This document shows, piece after piece, positions 1-7,733 of a DNA stretch of 39,581 bases (positions within the stretch are counted from its first letter, which is position 1; each line of letters opens with the position of its first letter). Both the position numbers and the translations under genes were made by a program. The notes below the pieces were generated by a model that searched no databases, was not told the DNA's origin, and saw only the letters and a list, made by a program, of their open reading frames with translations. Location of the stretch: the NCBI RefSeq assembly GCF_039414295.1, contig NZ_JBCITM010000027.1, forward strand, positions 1-39,581, read 5' to 3'. Origin of the DNA: Anoxynatronum sibiricum (lineage in GTDB: Bacteria > Bacillota > Clostridia > Peptostreptococcales > Tindalliaceae).

Positions 1-100
1 TTGGTATTAGTGGGACTTGGATACTTCTATTATACCACTTACAGGGGGTTCTCTATATGTTTTTCACGAATGTTTATTAGCGATTTTCAAGGTTTTTTTG

Positions 101-120
101 CTTTCCCTTGGGTGGGAAAG
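101..120. repeat. Short perfect inverted repeat just downstream of selD
   Basis: A 7-bp perfect stem (CTTTCCC / GGGAAAG) with a 6-base loop lies 14 bases past the selD stop codon. On the minus strand it is followed by CAAAAAAA rather than a U-tract, so it is not a canonical intrinsic terminator. It may still protect or end the selD transcript. The rest of positions 1-134 holds no gene I can support; a TATAAT-like box on the minus strand at 29-34 has no recognisable -35 partner. Confidence 0.5.
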
Positions 121-134
121 TTGAGTTCTTAATA

Positions 135-1175
135 TTACTCACTTATTTCTATTGAATATGATCCAGCTTCTCCAACGCTACCAATCTCGGCAAATGCACA
201 GGGCAGCATTTTTGCGAGAGATTCCAGTGCTCGCGAAACATCATTTTCGGGTATTGCCAGCAATAATCCACCAGAAGTTTGCGGATCATAGCACAAGTCC
301 AACAATGCTTCGTCAATTTCTCCTGTGACCTGTACACGCGATCCAAAGTAATCGCGATTTCGATACATTCCCCCTGGAATTAAACCCATTCGAGCGTTGG
401 CAATCGCTGCAGAAATAAAAGGGATTGCCGACATTTTAAGCCGGATAGTCACTCCGCTTCCTTCAGCCATTTCTATGGCATGACCCAAAAGACCAAACCC
501 GGTAATATCAGTGCAAGCATTAATTCTACCACCTCTGGCGGCATCAAGCGCAGATTTGTTTAACAACGTCATTACTGATACAGCTTCTTGATAGTCACTT
601 TTGCTTAACAGTTCAGCCTTAATAGCTGTGTTAAGCACGCCAGTTCCTAACGGTTTTGTCAGAATCAGCCTATCTCCCGGTTTAGCATTTTTATTAGTGA
701 GTATATGATCAGGGTGAACAGTTCCCGTTACACAAAGACCATACTTGGGCTCATCATCTTCCACCGAATGCCCCCCCACCAAAGAAGCTCCTGCTTCCAA
801 TACTTTTGCAGCCCCTCCCTGCAGAATTTTTTCCAACACCTTGGCTGAAAGGCAATTGGGAAATCCAACGATATTCAAAGCAAGAATCGGCGTTCCCCCC
901 ATGGCATAGATGTCACTTAGGGAATTGGCAGCGGCAATTTCCCCAAATGTGTAGGGATCATCCACAACAGGTGTGAAAAAATCGACCGTTTGGATAATCG
1001 CCAAATCCGGAGTTAATTGGTAGACTGCACCATCATCACTTGTCTCAAGGCCTACAAGTACTCTTGGATCTATTTTTTTAGGCAACTGCCCCAAAACCTG
1101 AGTCAGGACCTCCGGTCCAATTTTAGCCGCTCAGCCGGCGCTCTTTGTCAGGGTTGTCAGCCGTGTTGATTCCAT
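135..1175 (-). CDS. selD: Selenide, water dikinase SelD, itself a selenoprotein (UGA/Sec at codon 15)
   Basis: SelD makes monoselenophosphate from selenide and ATP, the selenium donor for selenocysteine and selenouridine synthesis. A plain open frame begins only after the UGA at 1131-1133. Extending it upstream gives ATG at 1173-1175, preceded by AAGGAGGTG, and a 346-residue protein whose N-terminus reads SAG-U-AAKIGP. This matches the family active-site motif, with the usual Cys/Sec at residue 15 and the catalytic Lys at 18. Further family signatures are GGHSVEDDEPKYG and the C-terminal PQTSGGLL. A small hairpin just after the UGA could act as a bacterial SECIS. The gene follows comEA with a 67-base gap. 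A simple ORF caller would truncate this gene or call it broken. Family assignment is certain; the Sec reading is a strong inference from motif and frame. Confidence 0.96.
1106..1133 (-). promoter_or_regulatory. Candidate bacterial SECIS element after the selD UGA
   Basis: Twelve bases after the in-frame UGA (1131-1133), the minus strand reads GGACC-GGA-GGTCC (1118 to 1106), a perfect 5-bp stem with a 3-base loop starting with G. The loop lies 15 to 20 bases past the UGA. Known bacterial SECIS hairpins sit immediately downstream of the UGA with a G at the start of the apical loop, as I recall the consensus. The stem is short, and its folding in the wider context was not computed. Confidence 0.7.
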
Positions 1176-1198
1176 ATACGCCACCTCCTTATCATCGC

Positions 1199-1204
1199 AT
1201 TATA
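1199..1204 (-). promoter_or_regulatory. Possible -10 box for selD
   Basis: A perfect TATAAT lies on the minus strand, 23 bases before the selD start, in the comEA-selD gap. No -35 hexamer with acceptable spacing is visible, so selD may instead be co-transcribed with comEA. Confidence 0.25.
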
Positions 1205-1242
1205 TATCATTTCAGTGCCTTCATTCCGATAATCAAGTGTTT

Positions 1243-1884
1243 TCAAATGGTAATGGATGATTCCAAGTCCTGAAACTTCTTATCTCCAATTCCACTGACT
1301 TTTTTCAATTCTAGAAGCGTCTTAAATAGACCATGCTGTTCCCGATAATTCACAATTCTTTCGGCCAGAACTGGTCCAATGCCGGGGAGTGTTTCCAACT
1401 GACGTTGGTCAGCTGTATTAATATTGATCAGCTGACTGTTAGATGATGAAACAGAAGATTTAAAATTTAAGGTCGGTAACGTAGTATCCACTTCTAAGTC
1501 AAATTCTTCTTCACTGGGAATAAACACAAAGGCTTCATCATGTAATTTTTGTGCCAGGTTAACTTTTTTGGCAGCTCCTTCCCTGAGGCCACCAGCTAAA
1601 TGAACGAGATCAATCAAACGTGCCTCTTCTTCCAGTTCATAAACACCTGGGTGTTGGATCATTCCTTCGATGTGAACCATGATTATCCTTTTTTCTAGTT
1701 CTATAGCTGAAGCCGCTGAAAGAGCACTTTCTGGTTGAGGCTGTTCAGAAAGATTGGTTTTCTCTATTTCCGAAAGGATATAAATCGTTTTTTGTTGTTC
1801 ATAATGTTGATAAAGTCCCAAAATGACAAACAGTAAACAGGTTCCAATAATAAAAATCCACTTATGTTGCCGCGACAGTGCCAC
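1243..1884 (-). CDS. comEA: ComEA-like DNA-binding protein (TM anchor, SLBB, helix-hairpin-helix)
   Basis: ComEA is the membrane-anchored double-stranded DNA receptor of the competence uptake machinery. The 213-residue protein has an N-terminal membrane segment (about residues 9-25), a polar linker, an SLBB-type domain beginning near residue 66 (VHIEGMIQHPGVYEL), and a C-terminal pair of HhH motifs (ININTADQRQLETLPGIG, then KKVSGIGDKKF). The start is GTG with AAGGAG nine bases upstream; no in-frame ATG competes. The comEC channel gene that often follows comEA is absent; selD follows instead. Many Clostridia keep ComEA without demonstrated competence, so the role in DNA uptake is inferred from family membership. 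Confidence 0.9.
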   Translation of the reverse strand: MALSRQHKWIFIIGTCLLFVILGLYQHYEQQKTIYILSEIEKTNLSEQPQPESALSAASAIELEKRIIMVHIEGMIQHPGVYELEEEARLIDLVHLAGGLREGAAKKVNLAQKLHDEAFVFIPSEEEFDLEVDTTLPTLNFKSSVSSSNSQLININTADQRQLETLPGIGPVLAERIVNYREQHGLFKTLLELKKVSGIGDKKFQDLESSITI

Positions 1885-1967
1885 ATGTGTCAGCTCCTTC
1901 AGGACGAAAAATGGAAATCTGATTTGATGTCTTCCACTCTTAACAAATTAACAAATCTATTGTACTA

Positions 1968-1973
1968 TATAAT
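1968..1973 (+). promoter_or_regulatory. Possible -10 box in the comEA-dacF divergent region
   Basis: The 171-base gap between the divergent comEA and dacF genes is AT-rich and contains a perfect TATAAT on the plus strand, 82 bases before dacF. TTAACA hexamers upstream lie at 13 and 22 bases, neither a standard spacing. A weak TACAAT on the minus strand could serve comEA. No other structure was seen here. Confidence 0.3.
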
Positions 1974-2055
1974 AGTGGCTTTGTGGGATGAAATGTCTGT
2001 CTTTCTTCACCAAGACTTTTAACTATTCTTATTTTTATCGGGAGCTGATCACTCA

Positions 2056-3390
2056 TTGAAATTCTCAATTAAACGCACTTCAGAAACTGTTCTATCGAGC
2101 CTGCTGTTTCTATCGATAATGTTTTCCCTTTTAATCACTCCTGTTTATGCCTTTCCAGCAGCGGTTGAACCCGATATTATTGCACCACGTGCTGTTTTAA
2201 TGGATCTAAATACTGGCACCATTCTTTTTGATAAAAATGCCAATGAACCCACTTTTCCAGCCAGCACCACTAAAATTCTAACAGCGCTGTTGGTACTAGA
2301 AAATGCATCGCTGAATGATATTGTTCATATCGACTACGAGCCTGGAGTGACCGGGTCTAGCATGTACATCGTCCCCGGTGAATCTTTTTCAGTGGAAACA
2401 CTTTTAAAAGCATTATTGATTCGTTCTGCCAATGATGCGGCCGAAGTGTTGGCCCGGCATATCTCAGGTTCTGTTGATTCTTTTGTTCTTTTGATGAATG
2501 AACGCGCTGCCGCCCTTGGCGCTAAAAACACTCATTTCACCAATCCTCATGGCTTGCCAAATGAATCACATACAACAACCGCCTATGACTTGGCAATGAT
2601 CGCACGGGAAGCGATGAGTCACGATCTGTTTCGCGAAATTGTTGCCAATCGGTCACTTGTCATCCCCCCCACCGGCGAAACCGACCAACGGGTTTATAAT
2701 AATTCTAACCGCTTTCTCTGGGGAACCGGCCCAAATCATCAAATGATGTATCAGGGAGTGAGTACCGATATTTTTTATGAACCGGTAGATGGTATCAAAA
2801 CAGGTTATACCAACAGTGCGCGCAACTGTCTGGTAAGCTCGGCGCATTTTGGTGACCAGCATTTTATTGCCGTCGTATTGAATGCTGAGCAGGAAAATAT
2901 TTATTCAGATTCAAGAACACTGCTTGATTATGGTTTTCAACATTTTCATACCGTCACTCTTGTTGAGTCGGGATCTGAGCTAACTGCGATACCTGTTTTA
3001 AACGGTACCGAGGATTCTTTGGCGCTATTTAGTGACAGTACGCTGTCATTTGTTATTCCAAGGAATATCATGGCAGATGATATTCAGCCAAAACTCTCCC
3101 TCATTGATGAAAGTATCACTGCCCCCATTGAGCCCGGGACTATTTTGGGTTTGGTTGAGTATTTTTATGAAGATAACATGATTGGGCAGATCTCGCTGGT
3201 CAATCAACAGCAAGTTGATTTCGTGCCTGTATATCAACGCATCAGCTATCGCAATTATTTATTGCCGACCTTTTTACTATTCTTTCTGATTTGGCAAAGC
3301 TACGTAAATCATTTGCGTCGAAAGAAAAAACGCATTCGCCGGATGCAAGCCAGAACCGACAGATATCAACAATACGAGTCTTATGAATAG
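2056..3390 (+). CDS. dacF: D-alanyl-D-alanine carboxypeptidase (DacF-type low-molecular-weight PBP, peptidase S11)
   Basis: This enzyme trims the terminal D-Ala of peptidoglycan pentapeptides outside the membrane. A signal peptide spans about residues 10-33 and ends near YAFPAA. The three penicilloyl-transferase motifs are present: STTK with catalytic Ser70, SAN at 124-126, and KTG at 248-250. Unlike the amphipathic C-terminal anchor of many S11 enzymes, this one ends with a true hydrophobic segment (about residues 405-421) followed by a basic tail (RRKKKRIRR), so it is probably membrane-embedded. The start is TTG with GGGAG 11 bases upstream. The gene is monocistronic, divergent from comEA and convergent with ridA, with a terminator directly after it. 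Whether it is the vegetative or a sporulation paralogue cannot be told from sequence. Confidence 0.93.
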   Translation: MKFSIKRTSETVLSSLLFLSIMFSLLITPVYAFPAAVEPDIIAPRAVLMDLNTGTILFDKNANEPTFPASTTKILTALLVLENASLNDIVHIDYEPGVTGSSMYIVPGESFSVETLLKALLIRSANDAAEVLARHISGSVDSFVLLMNERAAALGAKNTHFTNPHGLPNESHTTTAYDLAMIAREAMSHDLFREIVANRSLVIPPTGETDQRVYNNSNRFLWGTGPNHQMMYQGVSTDIFYEPVDGIKTGYTNSARNCLVSSAHFGDQHFIAVVLNAEQENIYSDSRTLLDYGFQHFHTVTLVESGSELTAIPVLNGTEDSLALFSDSTLSFVIPRNIMADDIQPKLSLIDESITAPIEPGTILGLVEYFYEDNMIGQISLVNQQQVDFVPVYQRISYRNYLLPTFLLFFLIWQSYVNHLRRKKKRIRRMQARTDRYQQYESYE

Positions 3391-3392
3391 TA

Positions 3393-3434
3393 AAGCCCGG
3401 TAACGAGCAGATCTTCTGCCGTAACCGGGCTTTT
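3393..3434 (+). terminator. Intrinsic terminator of dacF, possibly bidirectional
   Basis: A long hairpin starts two bases after the dacF stop. The outer stem AAGCCCGGT pairs with ACCGGGCTT, an inner GCAGA/TCTGC arm caps it, and TTTT follows. It lies between the convergent dacF and ridA. On the minus strand it is followed by only TTTAC, so termination of ridA there would be weaker. Confidence 0.85.
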
Positions 3435-3462
3435 CATTTCAAATGCATCGCACATTTATCAA

Positions 3463-3846
3463 TCAGGCGTTTTTAATGGCAATGGCTTCAATTTCCACTT
3501 GGGCATCTTTGGGTAAGCGAGCAACTTCAACTGCAGCTCTGGCGGGTTTGTGATCGGTGAAGACAGTGGCATAAATTTCATTCATTTTGGCAAAATCATT
3601 CATGTCTTTTAAAAAGACGGTTACTTTAACGATGTTCTCTTTTGAAAAGGAAGCTGCTTCTAAAATGGCCATCAAGTTATCAAGGCATTGTCGTGTTTGA
3701 TCCTGTATGTCATTTGAAACAAAATCCATCGTATCAGGGTTTAATGGAAGTTGACCTGATACAAAAATCATGTCTCCTGCCTGCACGGCCTGGGAATAAG
3801 GGCCAATGGCAGCTGGTGCTTTTTCTGTGCTAATCATTTGATTCAT
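3463..3846 (-). CDS. ridA: RidA family reactive enamine/imine deaminase
   Basis: RidA hydrolyses reactive enamine/imine intermediates such as 2-aminoacrylate, protecting PLP enzymes including the branched-chain transaminase. At 127 residues the length is typical. The family features are AIGPYSQAV near the N-terminus, GQLPLNP, the conserved Arg at 103 in PARAAVEVARLP, and a Glu in the C-terminal VEIEAIAI strand. The start is ATG with AGGAGG upstream. It is the last gene of a leuS, YheO-like regulator, ridA run with gaps of about 20-35 bases, so it may be under the leucine T-box. Confidence 0.96.
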   Translation of the reverse strand: MNQMISTEKAPAAIGPYSQAVQAGDMIFVSGQLPLNPDTMDFVSNDIQDQTRQCLDNLMAILEAASFSKENIVKVTVFLKDMNDFAKMNEIYATVFTDHKPARAAVEVARLPKDAQVEIEAIAIKNA

Positions 3847-3866
3847 GGGTAATATCCTCCTTTATT

Positions 3867-4529
3867 TTAACTGTCTACTCGAATTTCATCAAGATAATTA
3901 TAGATGGTATAACGCGATACGCACAAGACTTTTGCCACTGAATCAATAGCTCCTTTGATAAGAAATGCTCCCTGCTCATCAAGTTTGCGAACAATCGCTA
4001 CTTTTTCTTCCTTGTTCATATAGGCGACAGGTTTTCCACTGATTTCCAGGGTTTCAGTCAGTAGATGATTTAATACATCGTTGACATTGCTGCTGGAGGG
4101 ATCAACTGCCAAGGGGTCTTCCGGCGATTCAATCCAGGTCACTTCTTCAAGTACTTTTCGTGCAATCATGAACTCAGATATATCCAAATTAATACAAAGG
4201 CATCCTATCACTTGATCCTGTTCGTCCCGAACCAGCATTGTGGAAGATTTGAGCGTCTTCCCATTCGAACTTTTATTCTGGTAGTTAAGAATGTGGTCAG
4301 AATGGTTGCCTTTGCTTCGCACCGATTCAAGACCTTCATTAACCATGGGACTCTCTACCGAACGCCCGGTTACATGACCGTTATGGATAGCTACTATTGT
4401 TTTATAAGAATCACCAATTTCGTGAAGCACGACTTCGCAGTTTTTTCCAAATGTTTTACCGATGGATTCAACCAGCGGTATCATACTTTTAAGAATAGGA
4501 TGTAGCTTTTTTCGATTAATGGTTTCCAT
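3867..4529 (-). CDS. YheO/DauR-like transcriptional regulator (PAS-like domain plus C-terminal HTH)
   Basis: The N-terminal half resembles the YheO PAS-like domain (FGKNCEVVLHEI, then VIGCLCINLDIS). The C-terminus holds a helix-turn-helix (about residues 185-218; AKVLCVSRYTIYNYLDEI). Family members such as DauR regulate amino-acid catabolism genes, and many sit next to ridA-like or PLP-enzyme genes. I chose the ATG at 4527-4529 (METINRKK), which has AAAGGA eight bases upstream, over an ATG seven codons earlier. The stop of leuS lies 34 bases upstream and ridA follows 20 bases downstream. The ligand and targets are unknown. By analogy it may sense an amino acid and autoregulate this operon, but nothing here shows an operator. 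Confidence 0.85.
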   Translation of the reverse strand: METINRKKLHPILKSMIPLVESIGKTFGKNCEVVLHEIGDSYKTIVAIHNGHVTGRSVESPMVNEGLESVRSKGNHSDHILNYQNKSSNGKTLKSSTMLVRDEQDQVIGCLCINLDISEFMIARKVLEEVTWIESPEDPLAVDPSSSNVNDVLNHLLTETLEISGKPVAYMNKEEKVAIVRKLDEQGAFLIKGAIDSVAKVLCVSRYTIYNYLDEIRVDS

Positions 4530-4563
4530 AACGCTTTCCTTTCTTTGCATTCCTCACAATTAC

Positions 4564-7038
4564 TCAGGAAGGCTTCACAACAATATTTACCAGCTTGCCT
4601 GGAACGACAATCACACGGGCCACTTGTTGTCCTTCGATGGTTTGTCTGATTTTATCGTGTCCCATTGCCAGTTTTTCTGTTTCTTCTTTTGAAAGATTTG
4701 AAGAAATGATCAACTTTTCTTTGACCTTTCCATTAATCTGTACAACAATCTCCACTTCATCTTTCACCAGCGCACTTTTGTCTGCCTTTGGCCATTCAGC
4801 CAAGTGAACGCTTTCTCGATGACCCATTAGCTGCCACAACTCCTCAATCATGTGAGGTGCAAAAGGCGCCAATAACTGGATCATGGTTTCAATGCCTTCC
4901 TGAAGCAGCTGTCCGTTAATATCTTCTTTTTTCTGAGCTTTATATTTATAAAGCTCATTGACAAGTTCCATGACAGCACTTATGGCTGTATTAAAATTAA
5001 ATCGTTGTTCGACATCGTCAGTCACTTTGGAAATTGTGTAATGAATTTTATAACGCAGTGATTTATCTTCAGGAGTTTCCTGTGTGTTTTCAAGGTGAAT
5101 GAGATCATCGTTAATAGCTTCTGTTACCAAACGCCAAATTCGGTTTAAAAATCGGTAGCAACCTTCTACTCCCTGATCACTCCACTCCAAATCACGTTCT
5201 GGAGGAGCTGCAAAGAGAACAAACAACCGTGCCGTATCGGCACCATACAGTTTAATGATTTCTGCCGGGCTAACGACATTTCCTTTTGATTTGGACATTT
5301 TTGCACCATCTTTGAGAACCATTCCCTGAGTCAGTAAATTATTGAAGGGTTCATCAAAATCAAGTAAACCAATATCCTTCATCACTTTAACGAAGAAACG
5401 AGAGTACAGCAGATGCAGGATGGCATGCTCGACGCCTCCAATGTATTGATCAACGGGCATCCATTGATTCGCCAGAGACTTATCAAACGGCTTTTCACTG
5501 TTTTGGGGGTCTGTGTATCTCAGGAAGTACCATGAAGAGTCCACAAAAGTATCCATCGTGTCTGTTTCTCTCGTCGCTTCTTCGCCGCATGTCGGACATG
5601 TTGTCTTCAAGAAGGATGTGCTGGTAGTTAACGGCGATTTTCCTTTTCCACTAAAAGCAACATCTAATGGGAGTGTAACAGGCAGATCTTTTTCAGGAAC
5701 AGGGACAATACCGCAATGATCACAATAGACCACCGGAATTGGTGCTCCCCAGTAGCGCTGACGAGAAAGAAGCCAGTCACGCAATCGGTAGCTGATGGTT
5801 TGCTTGCCAGTCCCTCCGCTCTCCATTTGCTGACAGATAGCATTAAAAGCTTCTTGACTCTCCATTCCATTATATTGACCAGAATTGATCATCGTTCCAG
5901 GACCAGTATATGCATCAGAATCAATTTTGTATGGTTCTTCAGTTTCAGGTGGAAGAATCACAGGTATCACCGATATGCCATACTTGTTTGCAAAGTCAAG
6001 ATCTCGTTGATCATGGGCAGGTACAGCCATAATGGCGCCCGTTCCATAATCAGCCAAAACATAATTGGCAATGTAGATTGGAATTTCCTGCCCTGTAAAT
6101 GGGTTTAAGCAGTATCTCCCAGTAAATCGGCCTTCTTTTTCTGTTTCGGCAGAAGTACGTTCCACATCAGACAAGTGTTGTAATTGGTGGACGAAATCCT
6201 GTACATCTTTCTCATAGGATGTACCTGAAACCAGTTCTTCCACAACTGCATGTTCAGGTGCCAGCACCATGTAAGTGGCACCAAAAACTGTATCGGGACG
6301 TGTGGTAAAAACAGTAAGAACTTTTTTACTGCCTGAAATTGGAAATTGAATATCTGCGCCGGTACTTTTTCCAATCCAGTTGGATTGCATGGTCTTAACT
6401 TTATCCGGCCAGCCTTTCAGCAAGTCAAGGTCTTCCAGAAGCTTTTCAGCATAATCAGTAATTTTAAAGTACCATTGGTTGAGATTTTTTTTGTTTACCG
6501 CACTGTCACACCGTTCACATTGACCGTCCACAACCTGCTCATTAGCTAACACAGTATCGCAAGAGGGGCACCAGTTGACCCTGGATTCTTTTTTATAAGC
6601 TAACCCTTTATGATAGAACTGGAGAAAAATCCATTGCGTCCATCGATAGTAGTCCGGTGTGCAGGTGGCAACTTCTCGACTCCAGTCATAACTTAATCCC
6701 AGACGATTGAGCTGTTCTTTCATTTCGTTAATATTGGATTTTGTCCATGTATCCGGGTGAATCTGATGCTGAATCGCCGCATTTTCTGCTGGCAGACCAA
6801 AAGCATCCCATCCCATTGGATGCAATACATCATAGCCCTGCATCGTTTTAAAGCGGGCAATCACGTCACCAATGCAATAGTTGCGCACATGACCCATATG
6901 AATTTTGCCAGAAGGATAGGGAAACATTTCCAGCGCATAATATTGAGGTCGATCAGAGCCATTTAATTCAAAAACTTGATTTTCTTCCCAATAACGTTGC
7001 CATTTTGTTTCAATGTGATTAAAATCATAGGTCGCCAA
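4564..7038 (-). CDS. leuS: Leucyl-tRNA synthetase
   Basis: This class Ia synthetase charges tRNA-Leu. It shows the HIGH-type motif (HMGH in PYPSGKIHMGHVRNY, about residues 41-55), a zinc-like CxxC pair (WCPSCDTVL ... CERCDS), the CP1 editing domain (TTRPDTVFGATYM ... ADYGTGAIMAVPAHD), KMSKS at 580-584, and a C-terminal domain ending IVVPGKLVNIVVKP. At 824 residues the length is normal for bacterial LeuRS. The start is TTG with GGAGG seven bases upstream; nearby ATGs are out of frame. Expression is controlled by the T-box leader and the consensus promoter directly upstream. The next two genes follow without a visible terminator. Confidence 0.99.
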   Translation of the reverse strand: MATYDFNHIETKWQRYWEENQVFELNGSDRPQYYALEMFPYPSGKIHMGHVRNYCIGDVIARFKTMQGYDVLHPMGWDAFGLPAENAAIQHQIHPDTWTKSNINEMKEQLNRLGLSYDWSREVATCTPDYYRWTQWIFLQFYHKGLAYKKESRVNWCPSCDTVLANEQVVDGQCERCDSAVNKKNLNQWYFKITDYAEKLLEDLDLLKGWPDKVKTMQSNWIGKSTGADIQFPISGSKKVLTVFTTRPDTVFGATYMVLAPEHAVVEELVSGTSYEKDVQDFVHQLQHLSDVERTSAETEKEGRFTGRYCLNPFTGQEIPIYIANYVLADYGTGAIMAVPAHDQRDLDFANKYGISVIPVILPPETEEPYKIDSDAYTGPGTMINSGQYNGMESQEAFNAICQQMESGGTGKQTISYRLRDWLLSRQRYWGAPIPVVYCDHCGIVPVPEKDLPVTLPLDVAFSGKGKSPLTTSTSFLKTTCPTCGEEATRETDTMDTFVDSSWYFLRYTDPQNSEKPFDKSLANQWMPVDQYIGGVEHAILHLLYSRFFVKVMKDIGLLDFDEPFNNLLTQGMVLKDGAKMSKSKGNVVSPAEIIKLYGADTARLFVLFAAPPERDLEWSDQGVEGCYRFLNRIWRLVTEAINDDLIHLENTQETPEDKSLRYKIHYTISKVTDDVEQRFNFNTAISAVMELVNELYKYKAQKKEDINGQLLQEGIETMIQLLAPFAPHMIEELWQLMGHRESVHLAEWPKADKSALVKDEVEIVVQINGKVKEKLIISSNLSKEETEKLAMGHDKIRQTIEGQQVARVIVVPGKLVNIVVKPS

Positions 7039-7092
7039 CAGTCATCCTCCTCTGATTACAGATTAGTATGAAACGAAAGAACAAGTGAATAC

Positions 7093-7119
7093 AAAAAAAC
7101 TTCCCGTCCAGGACAGGGA
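7093..7119 (-). terminator. T-box-controlled intrinsic terminator upstream of leuS
   Basis: On the minus strand TCCC-T-GTC-CTG-GAC-GGGA forms a 7-bp hairpin with one bulged base, followed by AG and a run of seven T. It overlaps the antiterminator 3' strand and lies 55 bases before the leuS start, as expected for a transcription-attenuating T-box. Confidence 0.85.
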
Positions 7120-7354
7120 CGAATCGAAATCCGCGGTACCACCCTGTTTGACAGAAAGTCCACTTAACCGGCTGATATGGGAACCACCCCTGGAACGCTG
7201 CGCAAAAGATGAGTTCACCATTTGTCACTACCGATTCACAGCAACCATCGGTTCTCTGAAAGTGACGCTTGCTTACTATTTCTTTCACCATTCCATAAAT
7301 AATTAGTTTCATTCATTTTTCTTTATTTCATATTTTCACGATACCCTCATAGTT
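7093..7354 (-). promoter_or_regulatory. Leucine-specific T-box riboswitch (leuS leader)
   Basis: The minus strand carries the hallmark T-box sequence AGGGTGGTACCGCG at 7145-7132. Upstream is a stem I region with AGTAAGC, the AGAGAACCGATGGTTG loop segment and a specifier-like GAACTCATC, in which CTC (7213-7211) is a leucine codon. The hexamer ACAGGG (7147-7142), just before the T-box, can pair with CCCTGT (7118-7113) to form the antiterminator. That same CCCTGT lies inside the terminator stem, so the two folds exclude each other. Uncharged tRNA-Leu should stabilise the antiterminator and switch on leuS. Secondary structure was read by eye only. Confidence 0.95.
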
Positions 7355-7360
7355 CAACTT

Positions 7361-7390
7361 ATTATACATGATCGGCTTAATTTGTGTCAA
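7361..7390 (-). promoter_or_regulatory. Consensus sigma-A promoter for the leuS T-box operon
   Basis: A perfect TTGACA (7390-7385) and a perfect TATAAT (7366-7361) are separated by 18 bases on the minus strand. The -35 box overlaps the last codons of rsfS. Transcription would start near 7354, giving a leader of about 315 bases. Confidence 0.88.
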
Positions 7391-7733
7391 TATCGAGCAC
7401 TGGTGCATCTTTCCAGATTGATTCCAGCTGGTAATGTTCTCGATCTTCTGTGATGAAAAGATGGACAACCACATCACCATAATCCAGTAAGATCCAACGC
7501 GACTCTTTTAATCCTTCCTGGTGTCTGACAATAATATCATTCATTTCCAGATCTTCACGGATATTTTCTGCAATGGCTTTTACTTGACGAACTGAAGGTG
7601 CACTGGCAATAACAAAAAAGTCGCAAAGTGATGATATATCACGTAGATCCAGCACAATTGGTTGCTGTCCTTTTTTATCATCAATACTCTTAAGGATAGT
7701 TTCCACCAGTTGAATTTCTCGAGTCTTTTCCAT
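7377..7733 (-). CDS. rsfS: Ribosomal silencing factor RsfS (RsfA/Iojap family)
   Basis: RsfS binds ribosomal protein uL14 and blocks joining of the ribosomal subunits when nutrients run low. The 118-residue protein has the Iojap/RsfS fold features: DLRDISSLCDFFVIAS, then VRQVKAIAENI, RHQEG and WILLDYGDVVVHLF. The start is ATG with GGGAGG upstream, lying inside the 3' end of yqeK with a 44-base overlap in another frame. The order nadD-yqeK-rsfS is conserved in Firmicutes and supports the call. Its 3' end contains the leuS -35 box. Confidence 0.96.
   Translation of the reverse strand: MEKTREIQLVETILKSIDDKKGQQPIVLDLRDISSLCDFFVIASAPSVRQVKAIAENIREDLEMNDIIVRHQEGLKESRWILLDYGDVVVHLFITEDREHYQLESIWKDAPVLDIDTN

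Noticed and set aside
101..120. Hairpin after selD as an intrinsic terminator
   Set aside because: The stem is perfect, but an A-run instead of a T-run follows on the relevant strand, so it is listed only as an inverted repeat.
149..346. Short minus-strand frame inside selD
   Set aside because: Out-of-frame shadow of the SelD C-terminus.
135..1094. selD as a truncated pseudogene
   Set aside because: The upstream extension restores a full N-terminus with motif, ribosome site and hairpin, so the UGA is read as selenocysteine.
7025..7312. Open frame of 95 codons over the leuS leader
   Set aside because: It covers the T-box and its terminator, which fully explain the sequence; the frame resembles no protein family.
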